Assembly: GCA_003512175.1 (NCBI GenBank)
Contig: DOSP01000043.1
Span: 1-12,456, forward strand
Direction of reading: 5' to 3'
Source: Candidatus Kerfeldbacteria bacterium
GTDB taxonomy: Bacteria; Patescibacteriota; Patescibacteriia; UBA9570
DNA: 12,456 nt
In this document: one piece after another, positions 7,348 through 12,456 of the stretch
Position numbering within the stretch: position 1 is the stretch's first letter
Layout: every line of letters begins with the position of its first letter
Program-made: the position numbers and the translations under genes
Notes under the pieces: generated by a model
Databases searched by the model: none
What the model was told of the DNA's origin: nothing
The model's input: only the letters and a program-made list of their open reading frames with translations

Positions 7348-8937
7348 TTATTGAATCAAACTTCTCGCCGACATATCCGGCGGCAACGGCAGACCAAGCA
7401 ATCGCAAAATTGTTGGCGCGACATCGGATAGTACACCCATCGGTTGCAGTTGCGATAAATCATTCATTGGAATCTCCGGCCAGAGCGGTTTCACTTCTGC
7501 CCAGCGTTTACCGATAATTAAAAACGGTACGGGGTTAGTGGAATGCTCTTTATCAATTTCACCGGTTTGCAGATTGTACATCTCCTCAACATTGCCATGA
7601 TCAGCCGTAATCACCAATGTGGCATCACATTGTAAGACGGTGGCCACGATATCCCCCAAATTACGATCCAGACATTCCATCGCGCGCTTGGCCGCTTCAA
7701 GATTTCCGGTGTGGCCAACCATATCGGCATTGGCAAAGTTCGCCACAATAAAATGATATTTCCCAGATTGAATCCCTTGAGTGACCGCATCCCGCACTCC
7801 GCCAGCACTCATGTCTGGTACTTCCGCATAACTAGACACCCGCGGTGATGGGATCATCACCCGTTCCTCTCCGGGAAAGGCATCTTCCAAACCACCGTTT
7901 AAAAAGAAAGTGACGTGGGCATATTTTTCCGTTTCCGCCACATGCAATTGCGTCATGCCGGCATCAGACACTACTTTTGCGACCGGGTTCGCCACATGAT
8001 CCGGGATAAACGCAATCTTCACCGGCAAGTTGCGTTCATATTCCATCATTGTCACAAACGGTAGATTATGAAAATACTGAGCCCGATTAAATTTGGTAAA
8101 GGTCGGCAAGACAAACGCCTTGGTCATTTGCCGCGCCCGATCGGCTCGGAAGTTGAAAAAGATTATAGCGTCGTTATCGTGCACAGTCGCCACTGGTTTG
8201 CCGTCTGCTCCGACGATGACGGTAGGTTCTAGTTCCTCATCAAACACACTGCGCTGGTACGAAGCGGCAATGGCTTGGGCAGCATCAGTCGCTGTGAATT
8301 TTGCTACGCCCTGGGCAATGGCAGTATAGGCGGCTTCAATACGCTCCCAATGGTTATCACGATCCATCGCCCAATAGCGTCCAGCCAAACTGGCAATTTT
8401 GGCGAAGGGTAAGGCTTGCACCCGCTGCTGCAGTTGTTGAATATAATGCATGGCGGCGTTGTGCGGTGTGTCACGACCATCCAGAAATGCATGAATCGCC
8501 ACGCTGTGCACCTGCTGTTTCTGACACAGCTCAAGTAAAGCGTACAGATGATTTTGTGAACTATGAATGCCCCCATCACTGACCAACCCCATGATGTGCA
8601 GGGTGGAATTATTTTGTTTCACGTGATTGATGGCTTCGGCGAAAGCGGCGTTTTCATAGAATGAGCCATCGAAAATGGTTTTGTTGATATACGGTAAACT
8701 TTGGTAGACCACTTTCCCACCACCAATGTTCATATGTCCCACTTCCGAGTTGCCCATTTCGCCCCAGGGTAGCCCCACCACTTCACCGGAGGCTTGTAAG
8801 GTAATAGCGGGATACTGCCGGAGCAGCTGATTAAAGTTCGGCATATAGGATAACGTCACGGCATTACCGCGGGATGGGGCAGAAATACCGAAACCATCGA
8901 ACACCAGCAACACTACCGGCCAGCCTTGCCCTAACAT
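7348..8937 (-). CDS. gpmI: 2,3-bisphosphoglycerate-independent phosphoglycerate mutase, copy A
   Basis: This cytoplasmic enzyme interconverts 3- and 2-phosphoglycerate through a phosphoserine intermediate with two metal ions. The 529 residues are near the family norm (about 510-515). Visible sites: Asp14 in 'LVFDGFG', the phosphorylated Ser64 in G-N-S-E-V-G-H, 'SDGGIH' with His125, 'FLDGRD' (151-156), 'GRYWAMDRD' (187-195), the two arginines in 'FNFRADRAR', 'EKYAHVT', Asp405/His409 in 'NADMVGH', Asp446/His447 in 'TADHGN' and His465 in 'EHST'. All metal and substrate ligands are present. The C-terminal part has an extra proline-rich stretch near 482-495 ('VKPLWPEIP'). The ATG at 8937 overlaps the stop of copy B (ATGTTAG, 7 bp shared), so it is translated by coupling; no Shine-Dalgarno is seen. 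Confidence 0.97.
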   Translation of the reverse strand: MLGQGWPVVLLVFDGFGISAPSRGNAVTLSYMPNFNQLLRQYPAITLQASGEVVGLPWGEMGNSEVGHMNIGGGKVVYQSLPYINKTIFDGSFYENAAFAEAINHVKQNNSTLHIMGLVSDGGIHSSQNHLYALLELCQKQQVHSVAIHAFLDGRDTPHNAAMHYIQQLQQRVQALPFAKIASLAGRYWAMDRDNHWERIEAAYTAIAQGVAKFTATDAAQAIAASYQRSVFDEELEPTVIVGADGKPVATVHDNDAIIFFNFRADRARQMTKAFVLPTFTKFNRAQYFHNLPFVTMMEYERNLPVKIAFIPDHVANPVAKVVSDAGMTQLHVAETEKYAHVTFFLNGGLEDAFPGEERVMIPSPRVSSYAEVPDMSAGGVRDAVTQGIQSGKYHFIVANFANADMVGHTGNLEAAKRAMECLDRNLGDIVATVLQCDATLVITADHGNVEEMYNLQTGEIDKEHSTNPVPFLIIGKRWAEVKPLWPEIPMNDLSQLQPMGVLSDVAPTILRLLGLPLPPDMSARSLIQ

Positions 8938-10451
8938 AGTGGTTCAGCCGTCATCTGTTTAGGTTGCTTTAAGCCTAACAATTTCAACAGGGTTGGCGCC
9001 ACATTGGATAACCCCCCATCAGTACGCAATTTCAGATTCGGGCGAGTGATAATGAGCGGCACTTTGTTCATGGAATGTTCGGTATCCAGTTCTTTGGTTT
9101 GGATGTTGATCATTTCTTCGGCATTACCATGGTCAGCCGTAATACACAGCACGGAGTGTGGATCCGCCTCATGCAGCGCTTGCCATAACCGGCCAATTTG
9201 ATCATCAATCGCTTCGATGGCTTCCACTGTAGCCTCAAACTTACCGGTGTGACCAAGCATATCGGCGTTGGCGAAGTTCAATACGTAGATGTCAAAATTT
9301 TTCTTTTGCACTTGATCAATCACGTAATCGACAATATTCGCTGCGCTCATGTCCGGAGTCTGGCTGTAATCAGGATTAGCCGGTGATGGAATTTTCTGCC
9401 AGACCTCGCCATTCACTGGATGGTCGGTACCGCCATTCAAGAAGTACGTGACGTGGGCGTACTTTTCACTTTCAGCGATATACAATTGTCGTAATGGATT
9501 GAGTGCCGACGGTAACGTGCCAAGTAGATCGGGCGATGGAAAGGCCGACACAATGCTGTCGAGATCGGGGCCAAAATCGGTCATGGAGATAAACTCCAGA
9601 TTGTGTAACACCTTTTTGCGTTGGAAGGCGCCGGGGTTACGTTGATTGAAATCATTGGTTTGCACAAAACTTTTCGTAATCTGTCGAGCCCGATCAGATC
9701 GCAAATTAAAAAAGATCACGGCATCGTTATCACCAATTAAGCCAGCTTCATCCATGACATGCGGTTTGATAAATTCATCGGTCTCGTTGCGGTTATAGGA
9801 ACGGGTAATAGCGGCTTCGGCGGTATCGGCGCGTTCACCTCGGCCCAGCACTAAACAATCGTAAGCTTGCTCGGTGATCTCCCAACGTTTGTTGCGCTCC
9901 ATGGCGAAAGAGCGACCCATAATGGTAGCAATCACTTCTCCATCCAGGAAATGATCTTGCAGATGTTTCAGTAAATTGACGGCTTCATGTGGCGGCGCGT
10001 CTCGGCCATCGGTAAATAAATGAAGATACGGCCTGATCCCCTTTTTCTTGCATAACACCAACAACGCTTCCAGATGATCCGGATAGGCATGGGCGCTCAT
10101 GCGATTGGCCAACATGCCCATCAGGTGCAATTTAGATTTCTGCTTCTTGGCGTGTTGAATGCATTTCAAAAAAGCCGGATTTTTGAAAAATGTGCCGGTG
10201 CTGATGTGATGGTTAATCAGTAAAGCTTCTTGTGGCACAATCCGGCCAGCGCCAATGTTCATGTGCCCGGCTTCGGAATTCCCATCTTGACCCTCCGGTA
10301 AACCGACGGCTTGACCGGAAGCGTCTAGTTCCGTATACGAAAAACCTTGGCGCAATTTATCCAAATGCGGTGTGCGGGCGGCGGTAATAGCGTTGCCTTT
10401 TTGTTTTGGCGCAATCCCCCAACCGTCCATGATCACCAAGGCGTGTGGCAT
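8931..10451 (-). CDS. gpmI: 2,3-bisphosphoglycerate-independent phosphoglycerate mutase, copy B (divergent paralogue)
   Basis: This is a second complete cofactor-independent mutase of 506 residues directly upstream of copy A. Catalytic elements are kept: Asp9 in 'IMDGWG', Ser59 in G-N-S-E-A-G-H, 'FTDGRD' (146-151), 'GRSFAMERN' (179-187), 'FNLRSDRAR', 'EKYAHVT', Asp397/His401 in 'NADMLGH', Asp440/His441 in 'TADHGN' and His459 in 'EHSM'. The substrate loop that is normally S-D-G-G-V-H is replaced by 'LANRMSAH' with one extra residue; His121 still aligns with the catalytic-site His. The two copies differ throughout, so the duplication is old or one copy was acquired. It is the first gene of its unit, with an extended -10 promoter immediately before the ATG. 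Possible outcomes are a mutase with altered kinetics or a related phosphotransfer activity; the residues kept favour a real mutase. Confidence 0.96.
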   Translation of the reverse strand: MPHALVIMDGWGIAPKQKGNAITAARTPHLDKLRQGFSYTELDASGQAVGLPEGQDGNSEAGHMNIGAGRIVPQEALLINHHISTGTFFKNPAFLKCIQHAKKQKSKLHLMGMLANRMSAHAYPDHLEALLVLCKKKGIRPYLHLFTDGRDAPPHEAVNLLKHLQDHFLDGEVIATIMGRSFAMERNKRWEITEQAYDCLVLGRGERADTAEAAITRSYNRNETDEFIKPHVMDEAGLIGDNDAVIFFNLRSDRARQITKSFVQTNDFNQRNPGAFQRKKVLHNLEFISMTDFGPDLDSIVSAFPSPDLLGTLPSALNPLRQLYIAESEKYAHVTYFLNGGTDHPVNGEVWQKIPSPANPDYSQTPDMSAANIVDYVIDQVQKKNFDIYVLNFANADMLGHTGKFEATVEAIEAIDDQIGRLWQALHEADPHSVLCITADHGNAEEMINIQTKELDTEHSMNKVPLIITRPNLKLRTDGGLSNVAPTLLKLLGLKQPKQMTAEPLC

Positions 10452-10457
10452 GGCGGG

Positions 10458-10466
10458 ATTATAGCA
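10458..10466 (-). promoter_or_regulatory. Extended -10 promoter of the gpmI pair, leaderless
   Basis: The minus strand reads TGC-TATAAT, a perfect extended -10, followed by CCCGCC and then the ATG at 10451. Transcription from this element would begin on the A of the ATG, so the message has no leader and no room for a ribosome binding site. No clear -35 lies at the usual distance. The 97-bp spacer (10452-10548) holds nothing else convincing apart from a 6-bp inverted repeat at 10519-10541 without a T-run. Confidence 0.75.
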
Positions 10467-10548
10467 CTTTTCTACTTATCATTCTACTAGCAAAGTTGTA
10501 ACGGTACTGACATAGTTTTGTTCATCGATACATTCTGAACATTAGCTA

Positions 10549-10986
10549 CTAGAAAACAAATTTCACTACCTCACTGACATATTGTGCACCATTGGTACAT
10601 TGATAATGATGAGCTTGTAAATGGTACGTTACGCCTCTTAATAATCCGCGATCTGTCAAATCCGCTTGGCAGGTAAATTCATCTTTTTCTTCTACACAAT
10701 CGGCAGTTCCTCCTCCCCAACTATTGCTATCCTCTATAGCTTTACCTTCTTGCTGAAATTCAATTTCATTAATGCTACACGAAACTGAAATAGCCCATTG
10801 GACGTTAGTTTCGTTCCGTTTAGTGGATATTATTGGAGGTTGAGTAAATACACCTTGTGGGTCTCTGGGAAAGGTTGGGCCTACTTCAATCCCTGGTCCA
10901 AACCAAACATACCAGGCGATCAGACCGAGGAATAGCAGCAAGATAACTGCACCGATGATACCTATGGTATCAATGATTTTTTCCAT
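10549..10986 (-). CDS. Small membrane-anchored protein with a Cys-containing outer domain, unknown
   Basis: From the ATG at 10986 the product is 145 residues: a short MEKIIDT cytoplasmic end, a strong membrane helix ('IIGAVILLLFLGLIAWYVWF') and an outside domain of about 110 residues. That domain has four cysteines (in 'VSCSI', 'ADCVE', 'FTCQA' and 'YQCTN') and ends in alternating strands ('TYHLQAHHYQCTNG', 'SEVVKFVF'). This resembles an Ig/fibronectin-like fold, but no family is recognised. The start is uncertain: an in-frame ATG lies at 11052, and a GTG at 11022 has an AGAGG five bases upstream. I prefer 10986 because it gives a clean signal-anchor topology, although it lacks a ribosome site. 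The gene sits alone between the toxin-operon terminator and the gpmI promoter. No function is assigned. Confidence 0.65.
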   Translation of the reverse strand: MEKIIDTIGIIGAVILLLFLGLIAWYVWFGPGIEVGPTFPRDPQGVFTQPPIISTKRNETNVQWAISVSCSINEIEFQQEGKAIEDSNSWGGGTADCVEEKDEFTCQADLTDRGLLRGVTYHLQAHHYQCTNGAQYVSEVVKFVF

Positions 10987-11084
10987 AAAATGTATGATGA
11001 GGAAAAGAAATGTTACATCCACCCTTGCCTCTGCTGTAACTGTTTCCAGCATAAGAAGAAGACCAAGTTTCGTACAGGGTCTTT

Positions 11085-11172
11085 TAGCGCCGTCGCCAGC
11101 TAAAAAACGACAGTTTCATCCTGTCGTCATTACTTCAACTCAATTGTGCATAACTTTGTGGAGACGGCGCTA
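11085..11172. repeat. 88-bp stretch bounded by perfect 10-bp inverted repeats
   Basis: TAGCGCCGTC at 11085-11094 is exactly mirrored by GACGGCGCTA at 11163-11172. The enclosed 68 bp contain the intrinsic terminator of the toxin operon and a consensus DnaA-box-like TTATGCACA (minus strand, 11145-11153). Only a few T residues flank both ends, so a target-site duplication cannot be claimed. It may be a small non-autonomous insertion, a nested RNA structure, or a conserved terminator region. Confidence 0.5.
11102..11127 (-). terminator. Intrinsic terminator of the AbiEii-like operon
   Basis: On the minus strand ACGACAG and CTGTCGT form a perfect 7-bp stem (11121-11127 with 11107-11113) around a 7-nt loop, followed at once by a run of T (11102-11106). 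It lies about 50 bp after the toxin stop, the right place and strand to end that two-gene transcript. Confidence 0.8.
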
Positions 11173-11175
11173 TTT

Positions 11176-11865
11176 TTATATGTTATAGACCTTTCTTGTC
11201 ACCGTTGGCACTTCGCGCTTAAAAAATGACTTAACGGTTTGCCAACTGGCGGTGAAGTACATATCTGGCATCGGATCCTCTTCGGCATCATGAAAATAGA
11301 CTAAGCTGCGTAAGATATGATTAAGATTATCTTCCTGACCAGGATACTGTCGCAAAGAACGATCAATGACGTCGGAAAGCTTTTCACTATGCTGACAATA
11401 CCAGTACAAATCAATAAAATCACGTTTCCGGCCGCGCTGACTGATGGCGATGATTTTCATGGCCGCAATATCGTTAGGTAACAACAAACGAATTGAGCCG
11501 TAGCTTAAACGTTGAGGTGACGGTTGGAAAAACGGATAGGCAATAAAACTCATCTTGGCGTTCATGAATTCGCCATACAGTGTACCGGCTTCACGAAATG
11601 ATGTTGTCCAACGTTTCGTGACAAACAAGTTACGCTCCAGTGTATCGATTTGAAAATTCTTTTTCGGTAAAAAGAAATCTAAATCGACAGACTTACGATG
11701 ACCAACTTGCAGGGCGAGAGCTGTGCCACCAGCCAGGTACCAGTCTGTACGTAACAAAAAACGCCAGGTACTGGCTTGCAAAAACGCTTGTTGAGTTGAT
11801 CGAGGTAAAGCCGTGAGGTGAAGCTCAGATAGTGCCACCCGCTTCATGGATAAATGAGCTGCCAT
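11176..11865 (-). CDS. Nucleotidyltransferase of the AbiEii/AbiGii toxin family
   Basis: The 229-residue protein has the family's nucleotidyltransferase core: 'WYLAGGTALALQVGHRKSVDLDFF' spans residues 42-65, with the GGT nucleotide-binding turn at 46-48 and the metal-binding D-L-D at 61-63. Further on come a Lys-containing helix ('NDIAAMKIIAISQRG', 131-145) and 'RKRDFIDLYWY' (146-156). In the AbiE system this type of enzyme is the toxin of a type IV toxin-antitoxin pair; studied members block growth by adding nucleotides to tRNA acceptor ends. The upstream gene overlaps it by 22 bp, the usual tight two-gene layout. A second Met at residue 7 could also be the start. The C-terminal third ('DNLNHILRSLVYFHDAEEDPMP') is typical of the DUF1814 group. 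Whether it acts in phage defence or is a domesticated tRNA modifier is not visible here. Confidence 0.9.
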   Translation of the reverse strand: MAAHLSMKRVALSELHLTALPRSTQQAFLQASTWRFLLRTDWYLAGGTALALQVGHRKSVDLDFFLPKKNFQIDTLERNLFVTKRWTTSFREAGTLYGEFMNAKMSFIAYPFFQPSPQRLSYGSIRLLLPNDIAAMKIIAISQRGRKRDFIDLYWYCQHSEKLSDVIDRSLRQYPGQEDNLNHILRSLVYFHDAEEDPMPDMYFTASWQTVKSFFKREVPTVTRKVYNI

Positions 11866-12098
11866 AACGCTTTCGTTTTATCATGTAAGACTCCGCGGGA
11901 TGTCTGAACCACCTTTTTAATTTGGCGTGGTGAATAATAATGCACCATCCACCGCACCTCATCATCTTTACCAAATTCTAAAATGCGTTCAATCACATAT
12001 TTAGCGTGCTTGTGTGGATCGATCGTTTTCGGATTCACATCCCAAAACAAGGTTTGGCGGGGTTTGAACTTTAGACTGGTCCGCTTTGATCGTTGCAT
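11844..12098 (-). CDS. Small partner of the AbiEii-like toxin (probable antitoxin)
   Basis: The 84-residue soluble basic protein contains 'LFWDVNPKTIDPHKHAKYVIERILEFG' (17-43) and 'EVRWMVHYYSPRQIKKVVQTSRGV' (47-70). Small proteins with a 'FWD.....D...H..Y.IER.L..G' string are commonly found next to AbiEii-type nucleotidyltransferases, from my memory of such pairs (DUF6922-like); the family name is not certain. It is shorter than the winged-helix AbiEi antitoxin of classical AbiE, so if it is the antitoxin it is a different type. Being first in the operon and overlapping the toxin by 22 bp fits an antitoxin made before its toxin. It ends in TGA, and reading through that TGA would run out of frame inside the toxin gene, so here TGA is a true stop. 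Confidence 0.8.
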   Translation of the reverse strand: MQRSKRTSLKFKPRQTLFWDVNPKTIDPHKHAKYVIERILEFGKDDEVRWMVHYYSPRQIKKVVQTSRGVLHDKTKALWQLIYP

Positions 12099-12104
12099 AT
12101 CGCC

Positions 12105-12133
12105 ATTTTAGCATAGTTTTACAAAAAAAACAA
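12105..12133 (-). promoter_or_regulatory. Promoter of the toxin operon, extended -10, leaderless
   Basis: The minus strand shows a weak -35 (TTGTTT, 12128-12133), a 17-nt spacer ending in TGC, and TAAAAT (12105-12110). GGCGAT (6 nt) and the ATG at 12098 follow. The geometry is the same as at the gpmI promoter, so the transcript should begin at the start codon. Confidence 0.65.
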
Positions 12134-12154
12134 CCTCGTGTAGCTGCTATTTTT

Positions 12155-12456
12155 TCACTTTTTTTCAACGGTCACCGCCTGCTTCACCGGCAGCAACACA
12201 TGAAAACTCGAGCCTTTATTCGGCCCGGCGCTTTCCACCCACGCTTTCCCGTTATGCGCTTCGGTGATCTTCTTCACGATATATAATCCTAACCCAGACC
12301 CATTCGGTTGCACGCGCGCAATCCCCGTACCGCGGACAAACTTTTCAAACAGATGATCAGATTCACCTGGTTCAATTCCTACACCGGTATCTTTAGTGTA
12401 AAAGTGCGCCTGGTCGCCTTGCTGTTCCACACCCACCGTCACACTGCCTTCCGGCG
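12155..12456 (-). CDS. Sensor histidine kinase, C-terminal ATP-binding end (cut by the window edge)
   Basis: The last 99 complete codons of a two-component sensor kinase are present; the frame is open to the right edge. The visible part begins P-E-G-S-V-T-V, just after where the N box would be. It has the G1 box 'DTGVGI' with the ATP-binding Asp, an F-box-like 'LFEKFVRGTG', and the G2 box 'GSGLGLYIVKKI' of the HATPase domain. It ends 'AWVESAGPNKGSSFHVLLPV' plus a short Lys-rich tail. Dimerisation and sensor domains and any response regulator lie outside. The GTG at 12442 is only an internal Val codon, since coding similarity continues past it. It ends in TGA, and only a T-rich stretch without a clear stem separates it from the toxin promoter. 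The signal it senses cannot be told. Confidence 0.93.
   Translation of the reverse strand, partial: PEGSVTVGVEQQGDQAHFYTKDTGVGIEPGESDHLFEKFVRGTGIARVQPNGSGLGLYIVKKITEAHNGKAWVESAGPNKGSSFHVLLPVKQAVTVEKK

Noticed and set aside
10519..10541. 6-bp inverted repeat TGTTCA/TGAACA as terminator of the small gene at 10549
   Set aside because: The stem is short with an 11-nt loop, and no T-run follows on the minus strand.
11145..11153. DnaA-box-like TTATGCACA as part of a replication origin
   Set aside because: Only one good 9-mer, no cluster, no AT-rich unwinding region and no dnaA/dnaN nearby; one such match is expected by chance at this scale.
12114..12154. Terminator after the histidine kinase
   Set aside because: There is a run of eight T on the minus strand but no preceding stem I could pair convincingly; the run overlaps the -35 region of the toxin promoter.

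Overview
The window holds twelve protein genes or gene fragments, and every one of them is on the minus strand. Read in the direction of transcription (right to left) the layout is: the 3' end of a sensor histidine kinase, cut by the right edge; a two-gene AbiEii-like toxin/partner operon that ends in a clear intrinsic terminator; a small membrane-anchored protein of unknown function; two overlapping paralogous genes for cofactor-independent phosphoglycerate mutase (gpmI); a membrane-anchored, free-standing homologue of a thermolysin-type propeptide; a small anchored Cys-containing protein; a very large secreted M4 (thermolysin-family) metalloprotease with PKD, beta-helix and fibronectin modules; and a PfkB-family kinase, ribD and the 5' end of ribB (cut by the left edge). 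I found no rRNA, tRNA, CRISPR array or insertion sequence.

The organism is a bacterium of middling GC content that uses the standard code: TGA is the natural terminator of the propeptide-like gene, the toxin partner and the kinase. Genes are tightly packed, with stop/start overlaps of 7 to 37 bp. At least four transcription units appear to start with an extended -10 element only 6-7 nt before the ATG, which points to leaderless transcripts. The tight packing, leaderless starts, AbiEii module and PKD/beta-helix surface protease would fit a Patescibacteria/CPR-like lineage, but taxonomy cannot be settled from this window.

The most striking signal is a single in-frame TGA in the metalloprotease gene (codon 1122). 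It sits exactly where the first Trp of the family motif NN-W-W-G-D-x-S-G-P belongs. The frame stays open for 224 more codons that encode two fibronectin type III domains, so the gene is either freshly broken, mis-sequenced, or read through. Other points of interest are the orphan propeptide-like protein one small gene upstream of the protease, the tandem divergent gpmI pair, the repeated leaderless promoter design, and a PfkB kinase of unknown substrate fused into a riboflavin operon.

Functionally the genes fall into central carbon metabolism (the two mutases), flavin synthesis (ribD, ribB and perhaps the kinase), a secreted protease system with its own anchored propeptide-like companion, and defence or stress (toxin pair). 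No gene-free stretch exceeds 190 bases.
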